A DNA stretch of 54,747 bases from an uncultured Bacilli bacterium (lineage in GTDB: Bacteria > Bacillota_I > Bacilli_A > RFN20 > CAG-449). Numbering within the stretch: the first letter of the stretch is position 1; each line of letters begins with the position of its first letter. The stretch covers positions 1 to 54,747 of the forward strand of contig CANQEO010000007.1 in the NCBI GenBank assembly GCA_947595215.1, in the 5' to 3' direction. Of this stretch, positions 10,914 through 20,491 are shown piece by piece. Both the position numbers and the translations under genes were made by a program. The notes under the pieces were generated by a model that ran no database searches, was not told the origin of the DNA, and worked only from the letters and a program-made list of their open reading frames with translations.

Positions 10914-11327
10914 TCAGTCGAGAGAAATGATTTTCTTTTTTTCTTCTTTAGGATCTCTTTTCGGGATATTTAAAGTCAACAAACCATTATCTAATTTTGC
11001 TTTAATATTCTCTTCTTGAACATCACCAAGATAGAAACTGCGAGAATATGAGCCGCTGTAACGCTCACGATGAATTTGTCCGTAATCATCTTTACGATTT
11101 TCGCTATGCTCATTTTTTACAGAGACATTAAGATATCCATCTTCTAAAGAAATATTAATATTTTCTTTTGTTACTCCCGGTACTTCGATTGAAAGAATGT
11201 AACTATTACTATTCTCTTCGATATCAGTTTTCATTAAAGAATATTTTGATTTTCTGCGATATGGTAAGAAGAAGTCATCAAACCAATCATCTTCATATCC
11301 ATAATCTTTCATTAACTCATGTTTCAT
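10914..11327 (-). CDS. Hsp20/alpha-crystallin small heat shock protein
   Basis: YILSIEVPGVTKENINISLEDGYLNVSV ... AKLDNGLLTLNIPK. Confidence 0.9.
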   Translation of the reverse strand: MKHELMKDYGYEDDWFDDFFLPYRRKSKYSLMKTDIEENSNSYILSIEVPGVTKENINISLEDGYLNVSVKNEHSENRKDDYGQIHRERYSGSYSRSFYLGDVQEENIKAKLDNGLLTLNIPKRDPKEEKKKIISLD

Positions 11328-11401
11328 AAAAAAATACCTCCACTGATATTTTTTTCAAATATTGCGAAAGTATTCTTTAATTTAGTAATAATGTTCAAAT
11401 A

Positions 11402-11806
11402 TTAATAATCTTCTTCGTAATCGTCGTTATCTTCTTCAGATTCTTCATCACTTTCATTTCTATCTGCAGAATCATCAGAATCTTCTTCTTCACGATAAGA
11501 ATCTTCTTCTTCATCTAAATCATCAACATCTTCATCTTCTTCGACATCGCGATAAACATCGTTCATATCGATGTGGACTTTTTCAAAAATATAACGTTCA
11601 CGAAGATCCCAGGTGTTTTCACCGAGAGTGATAAAACGACCATCTAAACTTAAATTGGTGTAGAATTTACCAACTCTAGCTTTAGCTTCATCTTCGGTAT
11701 AGCCTTGGATTTGACTAACTTCTTGCCATAATTTTGCAAATTCTACTGGTGACTTCTTTTTTAATACTAATTCATAAGCGATGTCTAAATTTGATTTCTG
11801 TACCAT
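11402..11806 (-). CDS. rpoE: DNA-directed RNA polymerase subunit delta
   Basis: Globular N-terminal domain (LDGRFITLGENTWDLRER) with a strongly acidic D/E tail. Confidence 0.9.
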   Translation of the reverse strand: MVQKSNLDIAYELVLKKKSPVEFAKLWQEVSQIQGYTEDEAKARVGKFYTNLSLDGRFITLGENTWDLRERYIFEKVHIDMNDVYRDVEEDEDVDDLDEEEDSYREEEDSDDSADRNESDEESEEDNDDYEEDY

Positions 11807-11817
11807 CTTTCTATCTC

Positions 11818-13461
11818 CTACATCCTTTCCGGTGCTGTAACACCAATTAAATCAAGTGCGTTTTTCATGACGATTTCGCTAGCTTTTGTTAATGCTAGAC
11901 GCGATGAAGAAAGCGCAATATTGTTGCGATCTAAGACACGGCATTCAGTGTAGAATTCGTGAATTGCAGTCGCTAACTTCTGAATATAAATACTAATCTT
12001 GTAAGGGGCTCTTGTCAAGGCAGCTTGTAAAACTTCGCGTGGAAAATCGTTTAAAATTTTTAAAAGATTTAACTCTTTTTGATTTGTCAAACCATGTCCA
12101 TCGTAATCAAATCCGATATCTTTTCCTTGATCTAGCAGCGCGCAAAGTCTAGCATGTCCATATTGAGCATAATAAACTGGATTAGCTGCTTCGGTCTTTT
12201 TTGCCAAGTCAAGATCAAAGTCGAGATGGCTTGAAGCAGCACGGGAGATGAAGAAGTAACGAACTGAGTCGACTCCAACTTCGTCACATAGTTCTTTCAT
12301 CGAAACTGCATTGCCGGTTCTTTTAGACATTTTATATTCAGCACCATCTTTAAATAGACGCACCATCTGAATCAATTCGATATCGAGAACATCCGGATTA
12401 TAACCTAACATTCCTAATGAAGATTTCATTCTTTCGATGTAGCCGTGATGATCAGCACCTAAGCAATCGATTAGTTTTATAAATCCGCGTTCTAACTTAT
12501 CTTGGTGATAAGCGATATCTGGAAGTAAATAAGTATATGAACCATCAGATTTAACAATGACGCGATCTTTATCATCGCTGAATGCAGTTGTCTTTAAAAA
12601 TTTAGCGTTATCTTCTTCGTAAATATATGGTTTTAAAGTATCGAGAACACGTTCGATACGACCTTCATTTCTGATGCGAAGTTCAGAACTAAACACATCG
12701 AATGTAACTCTAAACATTGAAAGGTCACGTCTTAATTTGTCTAGTTCGAGTTCAGTACCTCTGGTTTTTAAGAAAGGTTTAAACTCTTCGTAACTTAATG
12801 ACATTTTACTATCGCCGATTTCATCTTTGATGATTTTAGCAATATTTAAGATATCTTCAGCGTGATATCCATCTTCCGGTAAAGAAAGGCTATAATCTCC
12901 GTTTGCTTCATGATAACGGACATATAAACTCTTTGCTAAATTTTCGATTTGATTACCTGCATCATTCACATAGAATTCACGAGTGACATCGTATCCGACT
13001 TTTTTATAAAGACGGCAGATACTATCACCAATCGCAGCCCCACGAGCATGACCTAGATGTAAATCACCGGTTGGATTAGCGGAAACAAATTCGACATTAA
13101 TCTTTTGATTTGCGCCATAAGTAGAGTCACCGAAATGTTCATTTTCAGTAACGATACGGCGAATGATTTGAGTAAGGCTTTCGCTGCGCATGAAAAAATT
13201 GATAAATCCAGGTCCGGCAATTTCAATCTTTTCAATCATTTCATCTTTTAAAAACTCTGATAATGTACCAGCGATATCACGAGGCGCGAGATGTAATTCG
13301 CGGGCCAATTGCATCGCCACATTGCTTGCGTAATCTCCATGTTCTTTTTCTTTAGAACGTTCAATGACGATTCTTTCTAATGGAAGGTCAACTCCAAGTT
13401 TTAATAATCCATCATGAATCAATTGCTTTAGTTTTAACTCTATGCTTTCCATTGTTATCAA
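11818..13461 (-). CDS. argS: Arginyl-tRNA synthetase
   Basis: NPTGDLHLGHARGAAIGD, KMSKRTGNAVSM, C-terminal DALD-type domain. Confidence 0.96.
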   Translation of the reverse strand: MITMESIELKLKQLIHDGLLKLGVDLPLERIVIERSKEKEHGDYASNVAMQLARELHLAPRDIAGTLSEFLKDEMIEKIEIAGPGFINFFMRSESLTQIIRRIVTENEHFGDSTYGANQKINVEFVSANPTGDLHLGHARGAAIGDSICRLYKKVGYDVTREFYVNDAGNQIENLAKSLYVRYHEANGDYSLSLPEDGYHAEDILNIAKIIKDEIGDSKMSLSYEEFKPFLKTRGTELELDKLRRDLSMFRVTFDVFSSELRIRNEGRIERVLDTLKPYIYEEDNAKFLKTTAFSDDKDRVIVKSDGSYTYLLPDIAYHQDKLERGFIKLIDCLGADHHGYIERMKSSLGMLGYNPDVLDIELIQMVRLFKDGAEYKMSKRTGNAVSMKELCDEVGVDSVRYFFISRAASSHLDFDLDLAKKTEAANPVYYAQYGHARLCALLDQGKDIGFDYDGHGLTNQKELNLLKILNDFPREVLQAALTRAPYKISIYIQKLATAIHEFYTECRVLDRNNIALSSSRLALTKASEIVMKNALDLIGVTAPERM

Positions 13462-13828
13462 TCCTTTCTATTAGAACGATATTTTCATTTGTTTTATTTT
13501 CTAAGTACATACGATATTGAAATCGCATCAAATTATCGTTTATTTGATAAGATACTCGGTCTATTAGAATATTTTGAGTATCAAAACCTTCTAAGTGATA
13601 TAATAGTTTAGATTTCTTATCACCTAACAAAATGTAAATGGTCAATTCTTTAGATTTCTCGACTATTTCAACTCGATCATCTTTTTCTTTAATACTAACT
13701 TCTAAAAATCTCTCCGAATTTGAAAACTCGAAAACCTTTTTTCGTTCGTCTTGAAATTCACTTTTTAGTAGACCTTCAAAGACAATATAATCATCTTGGT
13801 TAATAAATTTCAATGACCATTTTTCCAT
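13412..13828 (-). CDS. DUF1934 (YwiB-like beta-barrel) protein
   Basis: 138-aa protein overlapping the argS start, conserved Bacillota neighbourhood. Confidence 0.65.
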   Translation of the reverse strand: MEKWSLKFINQDDYIVFEGLLKSEFQDERKKVFEFSNSERFLEVSIKEKDDRVEIVEKSKELTIYILLGDKKSKLLYHLEGFDTQNILIDRVSYQINDNLMRFQYRMYLENKTNENIVLIERIDNNGKHRVKTKAIDS

Positions 13829-13959
13829 AAATTATCCCATATGGATTATGATACAATTAGTATACTAATTGCAAGTTAAATTTACATGGCGAAAGAATTA
13901 ATAAAATAATACTGAATTTTTTAAGAAATTATTCTCACACTAATTTATAGGTGATAGAC

Positions 13960-15816
13960 ATGAAAAAATTAAAAAAGATCGTAATATACTTTGTCCTTAT
14001 TATCGCGTTGCTTTATGGACTATTTAATGTCATAGTTGTCGTTTCACCAGAAATTAGACTTTCTCACCCAAACGAAGAAAACGTATTAAACGAGCGAGAA
14101 GAATTAATCTACTCTCGCGTTAGAGATGAATTTGCTTCTTATTGTCCTTTAGATAAGATTTCTGACGCCTTAAAAGAAACATTACTTACCATCGAAGATC
14201 GAGAATTTTATTCACATCATGGAATTAGTTACAAAAGAATTTTAGCAAGCGGTTTTGATAACCTTAAAAATGGTAGAGTAGTATCTGGTGGTTCAACAAT
14301 CACCCAACAATTAGCTCGTACCTTATTTTTAGACAATTCGGAAAGTTTTTTTCGAAAGATAAAAGAAGCATATATTGCAAAAAAAATAGAGAAATCTTAT
14401 GATAAAAATACTATTTTAGAACTTTATTTAAATAGTGTTTATTTTGGTCACAACTTATATGGTATCGATAGTGCATCTCACTTTTATTTCAACAAAACTC
14501 CCCAAGAATTAAATTATGCTGAAAGTGCTGCATTAGTTGGTATTTTAAACGCTCCAGGTTTATATTCGCCTTATTTAGATTACGAGGCGTTTAAACAAAA
14601 AGAAGAAAGTATCTTATACACTCTATACGATGTTGGAATACTAACGGCCCAAGAGTTTTATAATGCCCTAGGATATACTTTTAATTTCTTTTTTGAAAAG
14701 CGCGAAGCAACTAATGCACATTTGCTTTATTATCAAGACGCCATTGATTTATCTTTAGAAAAATTTGGATTTAACACTCAATATTATAAACATCTCGGAC
14801 TCAATATTTCCTCATATCTTGATATTGAAGTGGAGCAAAAGATTTCACAAATTATCGAAGAAGAAAATATCGATACTTCTAAACAAGAAATTGCTATTGT
14901 GGTGATGAAACCCGAAAGTGGCAAAGTCCTAGCTTTAATAGGTGGTGAAAATTATGAAGAATCACCTTTTAATAGAGCGTTAAACAGTAAACGACAGATT
15001 GGATCTACCATTAAACCTCTTTTATATTATCTAGGACTTGAAGCCGGTATGACCCCCTTAACAACGATGCGAAGCGAGCCAACTGAATTTTATATTAAGG
15101 GAATAGGAAGTTATGCCCCGACTAATTCAAATGATGTCTACGCAAACGCAGATATTACGATGGTGGAAGCATTAGGAATGTCGGATAATATTTATGCCAC
15201 TAAAACAACTTTGCTTTTAGGATCGAGTAAAGTCGCGGATTTTATTAGAGAATTTAACGTTACTGTCGATGAAGTGAACCCTACAATTGGATTAGGAAGT
15301 AACGTGATGACTCCTTTAGAATTAACTGCTATTTATAACTGTTTTGCATCTGGTGGAATTTATTATTCTCCCTCTTTCATCGACCATATCACCCTTTCAT
15401 CAGGAAGATTAATTTATCAAAATCCGATGCGTGGCAAAAAAATCCTAAATAAAAACGAAGCCATCATCATGAATTATCTAATGCGTGCTCCGTTTGACAA
15501 AGGACTAATTTCATACTCTTCACCATCACTAATTAATTTTCAAACAAATCATCGTTTCAGCGCTAAAACTGGATCTACAGAAAGTACCAACTGGACTATT
15601 GGATTTAATCCTATTTACACAATTGGTGTTTATGTCGGAACCGATACCAACGAAAAACTTAGTGACACTCATCTTGCAAGAAAACTCTTTCAAAAAATAG
15701 CTAATTCTTTAATGGAAGGCAAAGAAGATGTATTTTTCGAAGTGCCATCAAGTTTAAAAGCATTCCAATTAAAAAATAAGAATAACTCTAATCTTTCCTT
15801 TGTTTATTATCGATAA
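13960..15816 (+). CDS. Class A penicillin-binding protein (transglycosylase/transpeptidase)
   Basis: EDREFYSHHGIS, GGSTITQQLARTLFL, SAKTGSTESTNWTIGFNP. Confidence 0.92.
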   Translation: MKKLKKIVIYFVLIIALLYGLFNVIVVVSPEIRLSHPNEENVLNEREELIYSRVRDEFASYCPLDKISDALKETLLTIEDREFYSHHGISYKRILASGFDNLKNGRVVSGGSTITQQLARTLFLDNSESFFRKIKEAYIAKKIEKSYDKNTILELYLNSVYFGHNLYGIDSASHFYFNKTPQELNYAESAALVGILNAPGLYSPYLDYEAFKQKEESILYTLYDVGILTAQEFYNALGYTFNFFFEKREATNAHLLYYQDAIDLSLEKFGFNTQYYKHLGLNISSYLDIEVEQKISQIIEEENIDTSKQEIAIVVMKPESGKVLALIGGENYEESPFNRALNSKRQIGSTIKPLLYYLGLEAGMTPLTTMRSEPTEFYIKGIGSYAPTNSNDVYANADITMVEALGMSDNIYATKTTLLLGSSKVADFIREFNVTVDEVNPTIGLGSNVMTPLELTAIYNCFASGGIYYSPSFIDHITLSSGRLIYQNPMRGKKILNKNEAIIMNYLMRAPFDKGLISYSSPSLINFQTNHRFSAKTGSTESTNWTIGFNPIYTIGVYVGTDTNEKLSDTHLARKLFQKIANSLMEGKEDVFFEVPSSLKAFQLKNKNNSNLSFVYYR

Positions 15817-15840
15817 AAAACGCCAGAAGCGTTTTTTACA
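15815..15840. terminator. Bidirectional terminator between convergent PBP and ispF
   Basis: aaaaaacgccagaagcgttttttac. Confidence 0.7.
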
Positions 15841-16318
15841 TTTTCTTTTTCAATAAAACAATAGCCGTTGCTTCAATAGCTTCTTTGCGACCGATGGCAT
15901 CCATCTTTTCATTAGTTTGAGCTTTGATAGACACCCTATCTATCGATGTCTTTAATAATTCACTCAACACTTTTCTCATCGGAAGTAGATATTGTGCCAA
16001 TTTAGGCTTTTCAGCTATGATTGTAATATCGATATTTCCAATTTGATAACCATTATCTTCGACTAAATTCATGATTTTAATCACAAAATTTTTAGAGTCA
16101 TAGTCGAGATATTTATCATCATTATCTGGGAAGAAGAAGCCTAAATCGCCAAGGGCTAAAGCACCGATTAGTGACTCAGTGACAGCATGTAAAACTACAT
16201 CGCCATCACTATGGGCCTCTAAACCGAGTTCAAATGGTATTTTAACACCGCAAAGAACAAAAGGTTTACCGCCTTTTACTAAACGATGTATATCGCGTGA
16301 TTGTCCAATTCGATACAT
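15836..16318 (-). CDS. ispF: 2-C-methyl-D-erythritol 2,4-cyclodiphosphate synthase
   Basis: GQSRDIHRLVKG, LEAHSDGDVVLHAV, FFPDND. Confidence 0.95.
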   Translation of the reverse strand: MYRIGQSRDIHRLVKGGKPFVLCGVKIPFELGLEAHSDGDVVLHAVTESLIGALALGDLGFFFPDNDDKYLDYDSKNFVIKIMNLVEDNGYQIGNIDITIIAEKPKLAQYLLPMRKVLSELLKTSIDRVSIKAQTNEKMDAIGRKEAIEATAIVLLKKKM

Positions 16319-16332
16319 AATTTATCCTCACA

Positions 16333-17436
16333 TTAAACGTTAAATCTAATTAACATACAATCACCATCTTGCACTTGATAGGCTTTACCTTCTAAACGTA
16401 TCTTACCCGCTTCTTTAAGAGCCTTCTCAGTTTTATATTTAAATATATCTTCGCATGAATATACTTCAGCACGGATGAATCCTTTTTCAAAATCTGTGTG
16501 GATGATACCGGCACATTGCGGAGCCTTCATTCCATTTTTGAATGTCCATGCACGAACTTCGTCTTCACCAACCGTGAAGAAAGTTTTAAGTTTCAAAAGA
16601 TTGTATGTGGCATTTATTAGATGATCAAGTCCCGTCTTTTCAACTCCTAACATATTTAAGTATTCGGCTTTATCTTCTTGACTTAGTTCTGTCAGTTGGC
16701 ATTCAATTGAGGCTGAAATAGCAACGATTTCAGCATTTTCTGCTTCAGCAATCTTTTTAACTGCTTGATAATAAGCATTTGATTCGAAATTTGCATAATC
16801 ATCCTCAGAAACATTAGCAACATAAATAACTGGTTTGATACTTAAAAGATTATAATTTCTCACAATGAGTTCTTGCTCTTCAGTTAGAGTGATACTACGA
16901 GCCACCTTACCTTGTTCAAGATTATTTTTTATTAAGGTTAGCACTTCGCATTCAGCTACCGATTCTTTATCTTTAACAGTATGTGCCTTTGTATAAACTT
17001 TTCCTAACCTTTTTTCGACGGTTTCCAAATCTGCCATGATCAATTCATAATTGATAGTTTCAATATCACGAGTAGGATCTATACTATTCTCCACATGAAT
17101 AATCTCATTATCATCAAAGCAACGAACCACATGGCAAATCGCATCACACATTCTAATATGCGATAAGAACTGATTGCCTAATCCTTCACCTTTTGATGCT
17201 CCTTTAACTAATCCGGCAATATCAGTAAATTCAACTGTTGCCTTGATTGTTTTTTTTGGATGAAAAAGCGACACAAGTTTATCGATGCGTGGATCATTAA
17301 CTTCTACTACACCCGAATTTGGATCAATTGTTGCAAATGGATAATTAGCTGCCTCAACATGAGAGTTAGTTATCGCATTAAATAAAGTCGATTTACCGAC
17401 ATTGGGAAGACCTACTATACCTGCTTTTAGTGCCAT
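16333..17436 (-). CDS. ychF: Redox-regulated ATPase YchF
   Basis: GIVGLPNVGKSTLFNAIT, TGS domain ending QVQDGDCMLIRFNV. Confidence 0.96.
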   Translation of the reverse strand: MALKAGIVGLPNVGKSTLFNAITNSHVEAANYPFATIDPNSGVVEVNDPRIDKLVSLFHPKKTIKATVEFTDIAGLVKGASKGEGLGNQFLSHIRMCDAICHVVRCFDDNEIIHVENSIDPTRDIETINYELIMADLETVEKRLGKVYTKAHTVKDKESVAECEVLTLIKNNLEQGKVARSITLTEEQELIVRNYNLLSIKPVIYVANVSEDDYANFESNAYYQAVKKIAEAENAEIVAISASIECQLTELSQEDKAEYLNMLGVEKTGLDHLINATYNLLKLKTFFTVGEDEVRAWTFKNGMKAPQCAGIIHTDFEKGFIRAEVYSCEDIFKYKTEKALKEAGKIRLEGKAYQVQDGDCMLIRFNV

Positions 17437-17456
17437 AAAATACCTCTTTCATTTAA

Positions 17457-17484
17457 AAAGAGCCGCCTTAGCGACTCTTTTGAA
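17457..17484 (-). terminator. Terminator downstream of cold-shock gene
   Basis: minus strand aaaagagtcgctaaggcggctcttttt. Confidence 0.75.
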
Positions 17485-17495
17485 TTAACCTTTTG

Positions 17496-17693
17496 TTAAA
17501 GTTTCTTAACGTTTGAAGCTCTTAAGCCGCGTTCAGAATTCTCAACGTCGAATTCAACTTCTTCTCCTGCTTCAGCAGTCTTGAAGGAATCCATTAATAA
17601 GGCTGAATAGTGGAAAAAGACATCATTACCGTCTTCAGCTGTAATAAAACCGAAGCCTTTTTCCTTGTTGAACATCTTAACTTTGCCTTTCAT
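17496..17693 (-). CDS. Cold-shock protein
   Basis: KGKVKMFNKEKGFGFITAEDGNDVFFHYSAL. Confidence 0.95.
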   Translation of the reverse strand: MKGKVKMFNKEKGFGFITAEDGNDVFFHYSALLMDSFKTAEAGEEVEFDVENSERGLRASNVKKL

Positions 17694-17785
17694 TTTAAAC
17701 CTAAATTTAAACCTTTCTGAGTAAGCGATATACCTTACCTATTAAATAGTATCACGAACTAGTTATTATTGCTAGAAAATTTTAC

Positions 17786-20491
17786 TTAAATTGTGCTTAT
17801 AACATCAATCGTTTTTATTTTTCTCATTGAAATAATAGTAGAAGTTAAAATTAAAAATAATGACAGCATTAAAATATGTATATTTGATAAAAACGCATTA
17901 ACAAAAATACTAAATAAATTTCCGTATCGCATAGAAAATATATGAATAAAAGCAAATGAGATTTTAGATAAGACAAAAGACAATAAAATCAGCGTTAATA
18001 ATGGCAAGGTAACTAGCATCAATAATGATTCGTAAGAAAAACCGAGTGCTCTTAAAATCGCAAGTTCCCTTTTTTGATTTTCGAAAGCTATCTTGCTTTC
18101 ATAAATTACGATGATTAATGTTGAAATTAAAAAAATTAAACGAAATAATTGAATAATTTTTTCGATAAAATATGTAAGATTATTGATACTCTCTTTTATA
18201 GTTATCATTCCATTTGAAACAATCAAAGAAGGGTAACAACATTTTAATTTTTCTATCGCTTTGATAATGTCGATATTCTTATCAAAATTTAAAAATATCG
18301 AATCTATCAACAATGTTTCTCTTTCGCAATTAAGTTTTAATAATGGAAAGGCAAGAATCCATAGAGGATCATGAGCGATATAAATAGTTTCTTCATCCGC
18401 TACACCCGTTATTTTGAACTGAAATTCACTAAAGTAATTTTTTATTTCATTTTCGACAACTATGGAGTTAGTTAAATAAGCCGCAAATAGCGTTTTATTG
18501 ATAATGTCTTTAACTTCAACTTCTCCAAATAATTTTTTCATCAATCCTTTAGAAATGACAATATCACACAAGTTACTTGTTTTATTTCCTATTATTGAAA
18601 TATTATTTTGAGACACGAAATGAAAAGCATCATCATTCGTGGCATTAGTTATATCTCCATTGCATAATCCTTCAAAAGGTGGAGAATCGCTATTTAAATC
18701 TTCTTTACTCCTTTCATTTATCATATTATCAATATCATGTTGATTACTTCCAATATAAAAAGCATTGGCAAAACCGCTTAAAGAAAAAGGTGAAAGATAA
18801 CTATAAAAATTTGTACAAGACAACTGAAAATCTCTAGCATCACTATTATCAAAAATTCTAGTGGCTTCCTTAACATTAAAGCCGCCTTGATTCTGATAAG
18901 TTACATAAAATCTTGTCTTATTTGTCGATGAAGAGATAACATTTAAATTAAAATCTTGGTATTTGCTTTTTTTGCAAAAATCACAAAAAAATGAAAATGC
19001 TTTTTCCTCATCGACTTCAACAAAATAAGATTTTTTTAGTGTCCACGGATATATCTCACTTCTTCCTAAATCAAATGTCGCAGGAAATCTCATATTATCT
19101 TCAAGTAACAATTCATTAAAAAATTGATTACTATGGTAGATTCCAAATTCATTTTTATCTAAAAAACCTTCAACACTAAAAAGAATTTCATCATCATAAT
19201 TCCACGAACTATTCTTCAAAGACAATAAAAGATTTAATCGATTATAAGTGACATATTCATTTAAAGACTCAATGTCATCTTCTATATCAAGCAGCGAAGC
19301 AAAAAATAAAACCTCTCTTGATGTAACTCCAAGTACGATTTCCTCTAAATCCAAATTACCATATTTTTTTATTTCCGAAGAATTTAACATATTAAAATAT
19401 GCAAAATGTTCAATTCCTGATGATAATTTGTACTCTTTGGAATCATGTAAAAACAATAATTCGTTTTGAGTCGGAAAAAAAGAAGAAAAATCGTTATGAT
19501 AATAAGTACCAATTTGTTCAATAGCATTAAAATCTTGATTAATAGATTGTGCGATAGTTTTAGAGGAAGCAATCTTTTCAATACTAGTTTTAGAATCATC
19601 GATATTATCGCTAATCAAAGCAAAATGTTCATCGATTAATCCGCCAAATTGGTCATCGATATTTTGATTCATAATAGTTTCGAATAAATTACTAATTGTT
19701 AAAGTTAAAAAACATAACAGGAAGCATATAAATGAGCAATAATATCTTAAATGATTACCTTTAAAAGCATTTTTAATAAAGCTTCGTCTCCATTTTTTCG
19801 GCAGGTTATTTGTACATTTTACATTTTCAAATTTATCCTTTTCTTCTTCCAATGGTTTAAAATATGTTACATCAATCTTTTTATTTTCGATTTTTATTAA
19901 TGTAGTCGCTTCATCGATAAATAGTTTTTCCTCATGAGTTACAACAATAATGAGATATCGATCTTTTAGTTTACTTAATATTTCATTGATTGCTTGTTTA
20001 TTCATTGGATCAAGAGCAGAAGTTGGCTCATCGCATAAAATTATTTTAGGCTTTGATGCAACCGCACGTGCAATAGCAACACGTTGTTTTTCTCCTCCGG
20101 AAATATCCGCACACTTTTGATTCAAAAGTTTAACTATATTTAAGTATTCATATAATTTCATTAATTCATTTTGTCTTAAACGATTTTTAATTAAAATGTT
20201 CTCTTCAACCGTGGCGTTTTCAATCAAAGAATAATTTTGAAATACAAAACCAATATACTGATAAATAAACTTTACTCGCTCTTTTTCATTCATATTTTTA
20301 TAAGATAAATTTTCATATAAGATATCACCTTCAAAATCATCATTAAGCAAACCTATGAGAGATAATAACGTTGTCTTGCCAGATCCCGATTCACCTTTTA
20401 TTACCACAAGTCCCTTATTAGGTAAGGAGACATTTACATCTTTTAAAATTACCTCATCGTACTTTTTTGAAAGTCTTTTTAGTTTAATCAT
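17786..20491 (-). CDS. ABC transporter with fused ATPase and FtsX/MacB-type permease
   Basis: GESGSGKTTLLSLIGLL, SGGEKQRVAIARA, CDEPTSALD, then TM segments with a large extracytoplasmic region and QKRELAILRALGFS. Confidence 0.88.
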   Translation of the reverse strand: MIKLKRLSKKYDEVILKDVNVSLPNKGLVVIKGESGSGKTTLLSLIGLLNDDFEGDILYENLSYKNMNEKERVKFIYQYIGFVFQNYSLIENATVEENILIKNRLRQNELMKLYEYLNIVKLLNQKCADISGGEKQRVAIARAVASKPKIILCDEPTSALDPMNKQAINEILSKLKDRYLIIVVTHEEKLFIDEATTLIKIENKKIDVTYFKPLEEEKDKFENVKCTNNLPKKWRRSFIKNAFKGNHLRYYCSFICFLLCFLTLTISNLFETIMNQNIDDQFGGLIDEHFALISDNIDDSKTSIEKIASSKTIAQSINQDFNAIEQIGTYYHNDFSSFFPTQNELLFLHDSKEYKLSSGIEHFAYFNMLNSSEIKKYGNLDLEEIVLGVTSREVLFFASLLDIEDDIESLNEYVTYNRLNLLLSLKNSSWNYDDEILFSVEGFLDKNEFGIYHSNQFFNELLLEDNMRFPATFDLGRSEIYPWTLKKSYFVEVDEEKAFSFFCDFCKKSKYQDFNLNVISSSTNKTRFYVTYQNQGGFNVKEATRIFDNSDARDFQLSCTNFYSYLSPFSLSGFANAFYIGSNQHDIDNMINERSKEDLNSDSPPFEGLCNGDITNATNDDAFHFVSQNNISIIGNKTSNLCDIVISKGLMKKLFGEVEVKDIINKTLFAAYLTNSIVVENEIKNYFSEFQFKITGVADEETIYIAHDPLWILAFPLLKLNCERETLLIDSIFLNFDKNIDIIKAIEKLKCCYPSLIVSNGMITIKESINNLTYFIEKIIQLFRLIFLISTLIIVIYESKIAFENQKRELAILRALGFSYESLLMLVTLPLLTLILLSFVLSKISFAFIHIFSMRYGNLFSIFVNAFLSNIHILMLSLFLILTSTIISMRKIKTIDVISTI

